A DNA stretch of 54,579 nt from Alistipes sp. (lineage in GTDB: Bacteria > Bacteroidota > Bacteroidia > Bacteroidales > Rikenellaceae): assembly GCA_017623505.1 (NCBI GenBank), contig JAGAOZ010000011.1, forward strand, positions 1 through 54,579, given 5' to 3'. Shown in pieces: positions 35,570-45,300 of this stretch. The position numbers were made by a program, and so were the translations under genes. The notes beneath the pieces were generated by a model. That model was not told the DNA's origin, did not search any database, and saw only the letters and a program-made list of their open reading frames with translations. Each line of letters starts with the position of its first letter. Within the stretch, counting starts at the first letter, position 1.

Positions 35570-36577
35570 TTAGATGTTCTTCTGCCATATAAGAGCCGAA
35601 GCACCCAAGATAGCTGCATTCTTACCCTCAATACCCGATGGGAGCAACTTCACCTTATTCTTAAATGTTGCCAACATATTCTCCTCCATGTACCACTTCG
35701 TAGGCTCGAAGATGAGCTCACCTGCCTTTGCCAAGCCACCGAAGAGGATGATAGCCTCTGGAGATGTTGTAGCCATCAAATCAGCCAAAGCCTTACCCAA
35801 TACCTCGCCAGTGTAGCGGAATGCCTCCTTAGCGATAGCATCACCCTTCTTAGCTGCTGTTGAGAGCATTACAGCCTCAAACTTAGAGTAAGGAATATCG
35901 CGTAACTCACTGTCGCAACTCATCTTAGCCATCAACTCGAAAGCTGTACGCTTGATACCTGTTGCCGATGCGTAAGCCTCCAAGCAACCCTTTCTACCGC
36001 AACCGCAGTCGCGACCGTGTGTACGGCTATCAACAGCGATGTGACCATACTCGCCTGCGAAACCGTCATGACCGTAAATCATCTCGCCATTGCTTACGAT
36101 ACCTGAGCCAAGACCTGTGCCGAGTGTGATAACAACATAATCCTTCATACCCTTTGCGCTACCGAATACGCCCTCGCCGATAGCCGCAGCGTTAGCATCA
36201 TTTGTGATAGCGACGTTTATGCCTGGGAAAGATTTTTTAATATCATCCACGAAGTGGAACATGCGGCGTGCCTCATCTGGATTAGGCTCATCATCGCGGA
36301 ACTTCCACAAGTTTGCAGGAGTCTCAATCATGCCTGTATGGTAGTTTGCGTTAGGTGCGCCGATACCGATACCGATAAGCTCAAAGTCGAATGATACGCT
36401 ACCGATGAGTGCGTGCATAGCCTCGCACAATGCGTCTACATAATCCTGATAATCATCAAATTTCTTATAACGCTCGGTTGAGATTGCAGACTCACAGAAG
36501 ATAGTACCGTCCTCGTCAACGAGACCAAACGCAGTGTTTGTTCCGCCGATATCGATACCCATAGCTAATTTTTTCAT
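35570..36577 (-). CDS. ROK-family sugar kinase (glucokinase-like)
   Basis: The 335-residue enzyme likely phosphorylates glucose or a related hexose with ATP. It has the phosphate motif GIDIGGTNTAFG (7-18), the catalytic Asp127 in NDAN (126-129), His179 and the ROK zinc motif CGCGRKGCLE (191-200). The ATG at 36577 (MKKLAMGIDIGG) is chosen because the family begins there; the open frame runs further upstream but that part overlaps the promoter. No DNA-binding domain is present, so it is a kinase rather than a ROK repressor. Confidence 0.92.
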   Translation of the reverse strand: MKKLAMGIDIGGTNTAFGLVDEDGTIFCESAISTERYKKFDDYQDYVDALCEAMHALIGSVSFDFELIGIGIGAPNANYHTGMIETPANLWKFRDDEPNPDEARRMFHFVDDIKKSFPGINVAITNDANAAAIGEGVFGSAKGMKDYVVITLGTGLGSGIVSNGEMIYGHDGFAGEYGHIAVDSRTHGRDCGCGRKGCLEAYASATGIKRTAFELMAKMSCDSELRDIPYSKFEAVMLSTAAKKGDAIAKEAFRYTGEVLGKALADLMATTSPEAIILFGGLAKAGELIFEPTKWYMEENMLATFKNKVKLLPSGIEGKNAAILGASALIWQKNI

Positions 36578-36687
36578 AATGTAGGTTTTAAGTTTATTGT
36601 TATTTTTAGGTTTTGTGATAGTCCAAGTTCTCATTTTTTTATCTATTGATTCAACTGATGAAGTGTATAAAGAACCAAAGCCAACAC

Positions 36688-36718
36688 CAAAGTTAATAAT
36701 AAAATTCTTTTTCTTCAA
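36688..36718 (-). promoter_or_regulatory. Promoter of the ROK kinase gene
   Basis: On the minus strand TTG (36718-36716), a 20-nt spacer and TAACTTTG (36695-36688) fit the consensus perfectly. The leader would be about 105 nt long. Confidence 0.75.
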
Positions 36719-36735
36719 ACTTTTTCTTAATTTTG
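36705..36735 (+). promoter_or_regulatory. Candidate promoter of the prenyl synthase operon
   Basis: TAATTTTG (36728-36735) is a perfect -7 box, with TTC (one mismatch to TTG) 20 nt upstream at 36705-36707. The leader would be about 35 nt. Confidence 0.55.
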
Positions 36736-36777
36736 GGGCATATATAGCTCAGTTTATAACTCTTTTGATGCGAATAT

Positions 36778-37749
36778 ATGAAAACTAACCAACAGATACT
36801 CTCATTATTTGAGAATTATTTGGCTCAAATACAATATCCCGAAGAGCCACAGCAACTCTATTCTCCGATTATCTACTCTATGTCGGGTGGAGGTAAACGT
36901 CTGCGTCCTGTGTTGCTTCTGCTTTGTGCTGACGCCTTTGGTGGCGATGTTGCGGAGGCTATGCCGGCGGCAGCGGCGGTGGAGATATTCCACAACTTTA
37001 CACTTCTGCATGACGATATTATGGATAATGCCATGGTGCGCCGCAGTAAGCCCTCGGTCTATGCCAAGTGGGGCGGTAATGTTGCTATTCTGTCAGGTGA
37101 CGCTATGATGATTGATTCGTTTAGTCGTCTGTCTGCTTTGCCACAAGATAAGTTGCCACGTATTATGGAGGTCTTTACCTCTATGGCTTTGCAAGTGTGT
37201 GAGGGTCAGCAATATGATATGGATTTTGAGCAGGCGGAGAAGGTCTCTGTTGTCGAGTATATGCGTATGATTGAGCTCAAGACCTCAGCTCTGTTGGCAG
37301 GCTCGGCTATGATTGGAGCTATCCTGGGCGGAGCGTCTGTGGAGGATTGCAATAAGATTTATCGTTACGCTTTGGAGCTTGGTTTGGCCTTTCAGCTGCA
37401 AGACGATTTACTCGATAGCTATGGCGACGAGCAGCTCGGCAAAGCTATCGGTGGCGATATTCTGGAGGGTAAGAAGACCTGCTTGATGCTCAGTGCAATG
37501 AGCCGTGCCGATGAGTGTGACAGAGAACTTCTGCGTACGCTGCCTTTCGATAAGGAACTCTCTGCCGAGCAAAAGATTGCGCGTGTGAAGGCCATCTACG
37601 ATAAGTATGATGTCCCACACCTTGTTAATCAGCAGATTACGCTTCGTTTCGATAAGGCACTATCTGTTTTGGATACACTCTCATTGGAGAGCGAAAGAGT
37701 TGAGAATCTGAGAGTTTTTGCCCGAAATCTTATGAGTCGTAAAAAGTAA
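36778..37749 (+). CDS. Short-chain polyprenyl diphosphate synthase
   Basis: The 323-residue trans-prenyltransferase condenses IPP with allylic diphosphates. It has both Asp-rich motifs, DDIMD (79-83) and DDLLD (209-213), and GGGKRLRP (37-44). The residue five positions before the first motif is Phe74; a bulky residue there usually limits chain length to FPP or GGPP, whereas long-chain quinone-tail enzymes carry a small residue. It is the first gene of a five-gene operon that also includes menaquinone genes. Confidence 0.9.
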   Translation: MKTNQQILSLFENYLAQIQYPEEPQQLYSPIIYSMSGGGKRLRPVLLLLCADAFGGDVAEAMPAAAAVEIFHNFTLLHDDIMDNAMVRRSKPSVYAKWGGNVAILSGDAMMIDSFSRLSALPQDKLPRIMEVFTSMALQVCEGQQYDMDFEQAEKVSVVEYMRMIELKTSALLAGSAMIGAILGGASVEDCNKIYRYALELGLAFQLQDDLLDSYGDEQLGKAIGGDILEGKKTCLMLSAMSRADECDRELLRTLPFDKELSAEQKIARVKAIYDKYDVPHLVNQQITLRFDKALSVLDTLSLESERVENLRVFARNLMSRKK

Positions 37750-37754
37750 AAGCT

Positions 37755-39017
37755 ATGAATATTCAACGAAAGGATATAGAGATAATGGCCCCTGTGGGGT
37801 GTATGGAGTCGTTGCACGCAGCCATTGCTGCGGGAGCAGATGCTGTCTACTTTGGTGTTGGTGTTTTGAATATGCGCGCTCGTTCATCGGTAAATTTCAC
37901 ACTTGATGACTTGGCAAACATCGTAGCCATTGCCCACGCAGCAGGCGTAAAGACCTATCTTACAGTCAATACCGTTCTCTACGACAACGAGATGCGCGAT
38001 ATGTGCGCTGTCATTGACCGAGCATCGCAGGAGGGTGTCGATGCGATTATCGCAGCCGATGTTGCTGCTATTATGTATGCGCGTCGTATAGGTATGGAGG
38101 TACACATATCTACACAGTGTAATATATCTAATGCTGAGGCAGTTAAGTTCTATGCACAGTGGGCGGACGTGGTTGTTTTGGCACGAGAGTTGAGCTTGGA
38201 GCAGGTCGCTCATATCACACGTGAGATTGAGCAGAACGAGATTGTCGGTCCAAGCGGCCAACTCGTTAGAATAGAGATGTTTGCGCACGGTGCGTTGTGT
38301 ATGTCAATCTCCGGAAAATGCTATCTGAGCGAGCACGAGGAGGGCTGCTCGGCAAATCGTGGTGCATGCCGTCAGATATGTCGTCGTAAGTATACGATTC
38401 GCGATATGCAGACCGGCAGAGAACTCGCCGTAGATGGTCGTTATGTGCTGTCACCCAAGGACTTATGTACGATAGACTTCTTGGATAAGTTTATCGCGGC
38501 GGGTGTTCGAGTGCTGAAGATTGAGGGCCGAGCACGCGGCGCAGAGTATGTAAAGCGTGTTGTTGAGAGCTACGATGCCGCCTTGAAGGCGATGGAGCGA
38601 GGCGAGTATAACGCTCAGTATGCCAGCGAGTTAAAGCAGAAGTTGGCAACGGTTTTCAACCGCGGATTCTGGGAGGGCTACTATGCTGGACGACCTATGG
38701 CAGAGCATTGCAATAATTATGGGTCGGCAGCTACCGAGCGTAAGGTTTATGTGGGAAAAGTGACTCATTTCTTTAAGCAAATATCTGTGGCTGAGGTACT
38801 TACCGAGGCGGCTACAATTGACGAGGGCGAGTCGCTCTTGTGGATGGGCGAGACATCGGGAGTAGTAGAGCAACGTGCTGAGGGACTGATGTTTAACGAG
38901 CAGCCGGCGACACATATCCCGAAGGGCGTGAAATGCTCTATAAAGGTGCCACAATTGCTCCGTAAGGGCGATAAACTCTACAAAATGGTTCCTACGGAGG
39001 AGTCAATGGTTCAGTAA
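37755..39017 (+). CDS. U32-family protein (TrhP/RlhA-like RNA hydroxylation)
   Basis: The 420-residue protein has the U32 start (IMAPVGCMESLHAAIAAGADAVYFG) and the family signature EMFAHGALCMSISGKCYLS, followed by a Cys-rich stretch (GCSANRGACRQICRRKY) that likely completes an Fe-S site. Annotated as peptidases historically, U32 proteins such as E. coli TrhP and RlhA are now known to act in prephenate-dependent hydroxylation of tRNA or rRNA bases. Which substrate applies here cannot be told from sequence. It starts 5 nt after the prenyl synthase. Confidence 0.9.
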   Translation: MNIQRKDIEIMAPVGCMESLHAAIAAGADAVYFGVGVLNMRARSSVNFTLDDLANIVAIAHAAGVKTYLTVNTVLYDNEMRDMCAVIDRASQEGVDAIIAADVAAIMYARRIGMEVHISTQCNISNAEAVKFYAQWADVVVLARELSLEQVAHITREIEQNEIVGPSGQLVRIEMFAHGALCMSISGKCYLSEHEEGCSANRGACRQICRRKYTIRDMQTGRELAVDGRYVLSPKDLCTIDFLDKFIAAGVRVLKIEGRARGAEYVKRVVESYDAALKAMERGEYNAQYASELKQKLATVFNRGFWEGYYAGRPMAEHCNNYGSAATERKVYVGKVTHFFKQISVAEVLTEAATIDEGESLLWMGETSGVVEQRAEGLMFNEQPATHIPKGVKCSIKVPQLLRKGDKLYKMVPTEESMVQ

Positions 39018-39059
39018 AATTGCGATTTCGTTAAGTAAAACCTTAAAATAGTTCGATAT

Positions 39060-40454
39060 ATGTTTGCATCAGAGATTTACACTAAGCGACGTGCCGAGCT
39101 CGTCAAAAGAGTAGGCAAGGGAGTGATTCTTCTTCCCGGAAATGTGGAGTCGCCATTCAACTATCCAAACAATACTTATCCTTTCAGGCAGGACTCGACA
39201 TTCCTCTATTTCTTCGGACAGAACGTGCCAGCGTTGGCAGCGGTGATAGATGCCGAGAGTGGAGTGGCAACGATGTATGGTGATGATTTCACCGTTGAGG
39301 ATATTATATGGATGGGTCCGCAGGCTAAGATTGCGGAGTTGGCTGCCCAGGTGGGCGTTGGCGAGTCGAAGCCTATGGCAAAGCTCTATGACGATGTGCG
39401 TGAGGCACTTCAGAAGGGCCGTCAGGTGCACTACTTGCCACCATATCGTGGTGAGACAAAGTTGATGTTGTGTGATTTGCTGGGTAAGAAGCCTGAGGAG
39501 TTGCACGCAGGTAAGTCTATCGACTTGATGTTTGCCGTAGCCGAGATGCGTGAGCGTAAGGGCGAGGAGGAGATAGCAGCATTGGAGGAGGCCTTTGAGA
39601 TTGGTTATCAGATGCATACAACCGCGATGCGTTATACCCGCCCGGGTCGTACCGAGCATGAGGTGGCAGCTATGGTGGATGCTATGGCTCTGCAGTATGG
39701 TACAGGTGTGTCGTTCACAACAATCTTCTCACAGCACGGTGAGGTGTTGCACAACCACGACCATTCGGGTATCTTGACCGGAGGTCGCCTGGTATTGTGT
39801 GATTGTGGTGGAGAGCATAAAAACAACTATGTGTCGGACCACACACGTACATTCCCTGTTAATGGTAAGTTTACTCAAAAGCAGAAGGATATATATAATA
39901 TAGTATTGCGCGCGCACGATGCAGCGGCTGAGGCTCTGCGACCAGAGATGATGTATACGGAGTACTCTGATGTGGCAGCCCGTACATTGCTTGAGGGGTT
40001 GAAGGAGCTCGGTTTGGTGTGTGGCTCGGTGGATGATGCTTTGGCAGCGGGTGCAGCTTATCTGTTTATGCCTCACGGACTTGGACACGGTATGGGTTTG
40101 GATGTGCACGACTGTGAGAATATAGGCGAGCGTAGCTTCTCATTGGAGGAGGTTATCGAGCGTGCTAAGCAGGCGGCATGCTGTATTACACGTCAATATT
40201 GGCGATTGGTACCGGGTACAGTGCTCTCGGATGAGCCGGGTATCTACTTCGTGCCGGCGTTGATTGACAAGATGCGCGCTGAGGGAAAGTATAAAGGTAT
40301 TGTGAATTACGATAAGCTCGACGAGTATCGTGACTTTGGCGGTATTCGCTTGGAGGATGATTTGTTGGTAACAGCCACCGGCTCAAAGGTTATAGGCAAT
40401 AAGACTATTCCTATTAAGGTGGAGGATGTAGAGGCTATCGTAGGCGAGTGCTAA
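39060..40454 (+). CDS. Xaa-Pro aminopeptidase (PepP-like, M24B)
   Basis: The 464-residue cytosolic enzyme removes N-terminal residues that precede proline. It has the aminopeptidase P N-terminal domain (residues 1-150, FRQDSTFLYFFG) and the metal ligands D248, D260, H343 (GHGMGLDVHD), E392 (SDEPG) and E432 (GGIRLEDD). The TAA stop lies 2 nt before the mqnB ATG. Confidence 0.93.
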   Translation: MFASEIYTKRRAELVKRVGKGVILLPGNVESPFNYPNNTYPFRQDSTFLYFFGQNVPALAAVIDAESGVATMYGDDFTVEDIIWMGPQAKIAELAAQVGVGESKPMAKLYDDVREALQKGRQVHYLPPYRGETKLMLCDLLGKKPEELHAGKSIDLMFAVAEMRERKGEEEIAALEEAFEIGYQMHTTAMRYTRPGRTEHEVAAMVDAMALQYGTGVSFTTIFSQHGEVLHNHDHSGILTGGRLVLCDCGGEHKNNYVSDHTRTFPVNGKFTQKQKDIYNIVLRAHDAAAEALRPEMMYTEYSDVAARTLLEGLKELGLVCGSVDDALAAGAAYLFMPHGLGHGMGLDVHDCENIGERSFSLEEVIERAKQAACCITRQYWRLVPGTVLSDEPGIYFVPALIDKMRAEGKYKGIVNYDKLDEYRDFGGIRLEDDLLVTATGSKVIGNKTIPIKVEDVEAIVGEC

Positions 40455-40456
40455 TT

Positions 40457-40993
40457 ATGAGAAGGCCCGTTTTTCTATTTCCTACTGAGCTTGAAGCTGC
40501 GGCTTTTCGACAGCTAATGCCTGAGGCAGAGGTTGTTATCGTGGGTGTAGGTGTGGCAGAGGCGGCTGCGATGGCGGCGCGTTATCTCTCGCTAAAGCCG
40601 ACGCGCGATGTGGTGTTGTGTGGTATTGCCGGGGCCTGTGATGATAGGCTGGCGGTGTGTCAAGTGGTGGAGGTTGTCTACGATAGAGTGGCTTCATTGC
40701 CTGAACAGTATCGTAAGGAGTATCGTATGGAGCGAAGTACGGGATTGGATAGTGTGGAGAGCTTTACGGTAAATGCTTCGGGCGAGTCGCTAAAGTTTCA
40801 TGCGGAAGATGCCCTCCCTGCTGTTGAGCAGATGGAGGGAGCTGCTGTGGCCGCAGTGTGTGAGGCTATGGGAGTGGAGCATTTTTGCCATATCAGAGCC
40901 ATATCAAACCGTGTGGGTGACGAGCGTGAGGAGTGGCGCATAGAGGAGGCGGTGACGGCCCTCGGCGGAGTAGTGTCGCAGTTGTTTAAGTAG
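40457..40993 (+). CDS. mqnB: Futalosine hydrolase
   Basis: The enzyme splits futalosine to dehypoxanthine futalosine and hypoxanthine in the alternative menaquinone pathway. The 178-residue protein is nucleoside-phosphorylase-like, with VVLCGIAGACDD, the MEGAAVAAVCEAMG substrate motif and SNRVGDE. It is somewhat shorter than the usual ~200-220 residues. The ATG at 40457 is chosen; a GTG at 40448 would overlap the preceding stop. Its pairing with mqnD strongly supports the assignment. Confidence 0.85.
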   Translation: MRRPVFLFPTELEAAAFRQLMPEAEVVIVGVGVAEAAAMAARYLSLKPTRDVVLCGIAGACDDRLAVCQVVEVVYDRVASLPEQYRKEYRMERSTGLDSVESFTVNASGESLKFHAEDALPAVEQMEGAAVAAVCEAMGVEHFCHIRAISNRVGDEREEWRIEEAVTALGGVVSQLFK

Positions 40994-41008
40994 TTAATAT
41001 TGAGGGAA

Positions 41009-41785
41009 ATGTTGTTAAAATTACATATCTCTCCGTGTCCGAATGATACCTTTATGTTCGATGCGATGATAAACCATCGTATCGACTGTGAGGGGCTGGA
41101 GTTTGATGTGGAGTATCACGATATTGAGGAACTTAATGACGGCGTTTTGAGGGGCGTTGCGGATGTTAGTAAGATTAGTTGTGCCGTGTTGCCTGCTATT
41201 GCCGAGAAGTATCGTCTGCTGGATGCGGGTGCGGCGTTGGGACGAGGTAATGGTCCGTTGCTCGTCAAGCGTAAAGAAGAGCAGGGAGCGATTAACAAGA
41301 TAGCAGTGCCCGGTTTGCATACTACGGCTAATTTGTTGATTGAGAGATTATTCCCTGAGATTGCGGAGCGTACGCCAATGCTCTTTTCCCGGATTGCCGA
41401 GGCTGTCGAGCAAGGAGAGTTTGATGGCGGAGTACTGATTCATGAGGGACGTTTTGTTTATCATAGGCGAGGCTTGGAACTTGTTGCCGATTTGGGAGAG
41501 GAGTGGGAGAGAAGAACTGCGCTTCCGCTTCCGCTTGGCGGAATAGTTGCTCGCAGAGGGCTGGCAGGTGAGATTGTGGAGCGCGTTGAGCGCGTGCTAA
41601 GGCGAAGTATAGAGTATGCTTTTGCTCATCCAATGGCGTCGCGTGAGTATGTAAAAAGCCATGCTCAGGAGCTTGAAGACGAGGTTATCAAGAGCCATAT
41701 CGCACTCTTTGTAAACGATTTTTCACTCTCGTTAGGAGGCGAGGGTAGAGAGGCTATCGAACGTTTGACAGCGTTGAAATTATAA
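41009..41785 (+). CDS. mqnD: 1,4-dihydroxy-6-naphthoate synthase
   Basis: MqnD converts cyclic dehypoxanthine futalosine to 1,4-dihydroxy-6-naphthoate, a step of the futalosine menaquinone route. The 258-residue protein has the diagnostic SPCPNDTFMFDAM start, the DVSKISCAVLPAIAEKYRLLDAGAALG block and GVLIHEGRF. The ATG at 41009 gives the family N terminus. It ends the operon 32 nt before a strong terminator. Other pathway genes (mqnA, mqnC, mqnE) are not in the window. Confidence 0.93.
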   Translation: MLLKLHISPCPNDTFMFDAMINHRIDCEGLEFDVEYHDIEELNDGVLRGVADVSKISCAVLPAIAEKYRLLDAGAALGRGNGPLLVKRKEEQGAINKIAVPGLHTTANLLIERLFPEIAERTPMLFSRIAEAVEQGEFDGGVLIHEGRFVYHRRGLELVADLGEEWERRTALPLPLGGIVARRGLAGEIVERVERVLRRSIEYAFAHPMASREYVKSHAQELEDEVIKSHIALFVNDFSLSLGGEGREAIERLTALKL

Positions 41786-41817
41786 GAGGAGAAATAGTGT
41801 AAAATTATACAATAAAG

Positions 41818-41858
41818 GCAGTCTGTAATATCGGAATGATGTTGCAGATTGCTTTTTT
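41818..41858 (+). terminator. Intrinsic terminator after mqnD
   Basis: A 15-bp stem (outer GCAGTCTG with CAGATTGC, inner TAATATC with GATGTTG, three G-T pairs) and GGAAT loop are followed by six T. Confidence 0.92.
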
Positions 41859-42149
41859 GTTTGTACTTGTTTCTCCGGATTGGCTATGAGTGGTAATATA
41901 GCCGTTGTGAACGGTTGGTTTCGGGGGATAAATAGTTGCGCAGGAGGTGTATTTTGTGTTTTGATGCGGTGTGTGGAAGTGGCATTTTATACAATTTGAC
42001 ATATTGCGAAATATCTTTCGCTGTCGGGGCTTATACTCTGTCAATAGCTTTGTGGTGGCTTTTTAGCCCTATTTTGGAGGGTGAAGAGGGGTATTTATTA
42101 AAAAAAATCTATATCAAAACGTACAGAAATTAAATCAAAAAATAGTATT

Positions 42150-42176
42150 TACCTTTGATAAAAAGAGTTACCTTTG
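42150..42176 (+). promoter_or_regulatory. Tandem -7 boxes upstream of the second SusC gene
   Basis: TACCTTTG occurs at 42150-42157 and again at 42169-42176, each a perfect TAnnTTTG, within an imperfect 19-base direct repeat. Neither has an exact TTG 19-21 nt upstream. Start sites would fall near 42160 or 42180. Confidence 0.5.
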
Positions 42177-42353
42177 TTTGCTAATGTGTGCGTGTGACAC
42201 CTTTGGTGTTAGCTTTTGAAAGGGAGGTAGGCAGACTGTGGTGGTCGAAATGAGCCGGCGAAACATTCAAAAGTGGAAATCACAGGGTTGAAAATGTGTG
42301 AAAGCAAAAGAAACAAAAAATATCAATTAACTTAAAATTAAAACTTTCTATTT

Positions 42354-45300
42354 ATGAGGAAAACACTCTACTATGGATTGTCTTTGCTGTTCTCGTCGAT
42401 GCTGGCTCTCTCTCCAGCGTTGGCTTTTGCTGAGGATAGCGAAGCAACTGAGCCTGTGGCAGAGGCATCTCTTCAACGCCAGAAGCTGGTAAGCGGTAAG
42501 GTTTTGGATGAGAATGGTGAGCCATTGGCAGGTGCGACTGTTATGGTCAAGGGTACTACTACCGGTGTGATTACAGCTCCTGATGGTAGTTTCTCGGCTA
42601 TTTCGGTCTCTGAGAAGGATGTACTTGAGGTGAGTTACCTGGGTTACATCCAGCAGGATGTTGAGGTTAAGGGTATGACAACTCTGACTGTTCAACTTAA
42701 GCCTATGGAAGAGATGGAGGAGGTTGTCGTAACAGCGTTCTCTACTCAGAAGAAGGAGTCAATCGTTGCGTCTATCGAGACTATCTCTCCTAAAGACTTG
42801 CACGTCCCTTCTTCTAACTTGACAACAGCTCTTGCAGGTCGTGTTGCAGGTTTGATTTCGTATCAGCGAAGTGGTGAGCCTGGTGCCGACAACGCAGAGT
42901 TCTTTATCCGTGGTGTCGCCACCTTCGGTTATGCTCAGAGCCCTATGATTCTGTTGGACGGTTTCGAGGTGTCGGCTACCGACTTGGCACGTATCGAGCC
43001 TGATAACATCGAGAACTTCTCGATTATGAAGGATGCTACCGCAGCAGCTCTCTACGGTTCGAAGGGTGCGAATGGTGTAATCTCGGTTACTACAAAGCAG
43101 GGTCGCGAGGGTAAGTTGGCGATTTCATTCCGCCACGAGTCTCGTTTCTCACTGCCTACACAGTTGCCAGATATGATTGACGGTATCAGCTTCATGCAGC
43201 TCTATAATGATGCACAGTACAATGATAACCCATTGGTGTCGCCTCGTTATACAACACAGAAGATTCAGAATACCATCAATAACGTGAACCCAATGGTTTA
43301 CCCTAACATCGATTGGTATGGTGAGATGTTCGAGAAGTATACTTACAACTCTCACTACACAATCAATGCAAATGGTGGTGGTAAGGTGGCACGTTACTAC
43401 ATGGCGGTATCTTGGGACCGCGATACAGGTATCTTGAAGGACCACGACTTGAACAACTTTAAGAATAACATCAACATCAACCGCTACAATATCTTGGCTA
43501 AGGTGAATGTTAATCTTACACGTACTACCCGCTTGGAGGTAAATATGAACTCAGTATTCCAGGATTATAACGGTCCAGCAGCGGATGCAACAGGTATCTT
43601 TAACGCTGTGATGGAGGGTAACCCTGTCGAGTTCCCAATGGTTTGGGAGCCAGATGAGGATCATAAGTACGTTCGTCACGTGCTCTTCGGTAAGGATGTC
43701 GCTAACGAGATGGTGAACCCTTATGCAACGATGGTTAGCGGTTTCCGTGACGGTTTCGCAAGCCATATCATCACTCAGGCTACTTTGGAGCAGGATTTGA
43801 ACTTCGTTACTCGTGGCTTGCTCTTCCGTGGTAAGGCCTCTATCTCGGCAGCGTCGGATCACATGTCTACTCGTACATACGATCCATACTTCTACGCTTT
43901 GCAGAGCTATGACGAGCTGACTGATACTTATAAGTTGATGAATGTGCATGAGGGTACTGAGGCTTTGGGTGACCCATCAACAAGCGGTGGTACATCTTAT
44001 AGCTCATATTATGAGTTGGGCTTCCACTACAATCGTAACTTCAACGATGCACACGACGTAACAGCTCAGTTTATCTATACTATGGATGAGGATAAGAATA
44101 CAAGCGGTGGTAACATCGTCTATACTCTCCCTTATCGTAACCAGGGTATTCGTGGTCGTGTAACTTACGGTTACAAGGGTCGTTACTTGGCTGAGGCTTC
44201 ACTTACTTATAACGGTTCGGAGAAGTTCCACGAGTCACATCGTTGGGGTCTCTTCCCTGCTGTGGCAGTGGGTTATATGATCTCTAATGAGGACTTCTGG
44301 GAGCCTGTATCGAAGGTTATTCCTAAGTTGAAGTTCAAGTACTCTTGGGGTCGCGTAGGTAACGATAACATCTCTAACGAGCGTTTCTTCTTCCTGTCAC
44401 AGATTTCTCGTGGTGGCGCAGGTTATACTTGGGGTGAGAACTTCAATAACTCGTATGGCGGTTTCGTAATCGGTCGTGATGCAAACAACGACATTCAGTG
44501 GGAGGTTTCTGAGAAGCAGAACTTCGGTCTTGAGATGAACCTCTTGGGCTTTGCTGATATTCAGGTCGAGTACTTTACAGAGTACCGTTCTCGTATCTTG
44601 ATGACTCGCCAGAACTTGCCTGACTCAATGGGTCTTACAGCTGCTGTTCAGGGTAACCTCGGTGAGGTGGAGTCAGCAGGTATCGATGGCTCGATTGACT
44701 TGAAGAAGGCTTGGGCTAACGGCTTGTTTATCCAGGGACGTTTCAACTTTACATACGCTCACGCTGAGTTGCGCGTGTCACCAGAGCCAATGTATGACTA
44801 TCCATGGCGTACCCGCGTGGGACACCCTGTAAATCAATCGTTTGGTTATGTTGCTGAGCGTTTGTTCATCGACGAGACTGACGTTGCAAACTCTCCATCA
44901 CAGCCTTGGGGACAGACTCGTCCGGGTGATATCAAGTATAAGGATATCAACAACGACGGTGCTATCACAGAGGATGACCAGGTGCCAATGGGTTACCCAA
45001 CATCTCCTGAGATTAACTACGGTATCGGTTTCTCTATCGGATATAAGGGATTTGACCTTTCAACATTCCTCCAGGGACAGGACCGAGTATCATTCTATAT
45101 AGATTCAAGAGGTATCTCTCCATTCGTAGGTCACCGCTCTTCATTGCAGATTGTAGCAGATAACCACTGGAGCCCTGATAACCCTGTATCACAGACCTTC
45201 TGGCCTCGTCTGTCGGCAACAACAAACGAGAACAACGTTCAGCAGTCTACTTGGTGGTTGCGTAATGGTCGTATCCTCCGTATGAAGACATTGGAGGTTG

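Larger units (their letters stand above)
36578..36777. promoter_or_regulatory. Divergent promoter region
   Basis: This AT-rich interval drives the ROK kinase to the left and the prenyl synthase operon to the right. The two predicted promoters overlap between 36705 and 36718, so they may compete. No operator motif was recognised. Confidence 0.6.
41786..42353. other. Intergenic region ahead of the second SusC gene
   Basis: It holds the mqnD terminator (41818-41858), about 290 bases with no recognised feature, two tandem -7-like boxes (42150 and 42169) and a leader of about 175 nt. A possible 65-codon frame at 41936-42133 is not convincing. The leader begins with GCTAA pairing to TTAGC around ACACC-TTT-GGTGT (42180-42214). 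Confidence 0.7.

Noticed and set aside
36578-36718. Upstream extension of the ROK kinase by 47 codons
   Set aside because: The extra residues lie over the -33/-7 promoter and the ROK family begins at the glycine-rich phosphate motif right after the ATG at 36577.
36778-37749. Prenyl synthase as the menaquinone side-chain (long-chain) enzyme of the operon
   Set aside because: Phe74, five residues before the first Asp-rich motif, points to a short-chain FPP/GGPP product; a separate long-chain enzyme is expected elsewhere.
41936-42133. 65-codon plus-strand frame between mqnD and the second SusC gene
   Set aside because: Composition is Cys/Leu/Tyr-rich with no family match that I recognise, and its end runs into the AT-rich promoter region; likely chance.
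42180-42290. Cobalamin-riboswitch-like pieces (GGTG, AAAGGGAGG, AGCCGGCGAAAC) in the second SusC leader
   Set aside because: The CCCGCAACTGT core and a proper B12 box are absent, the order of elements is incomplete, and the downstream gene is a SusC/SusD importer rather than a BtuB-type receptor.
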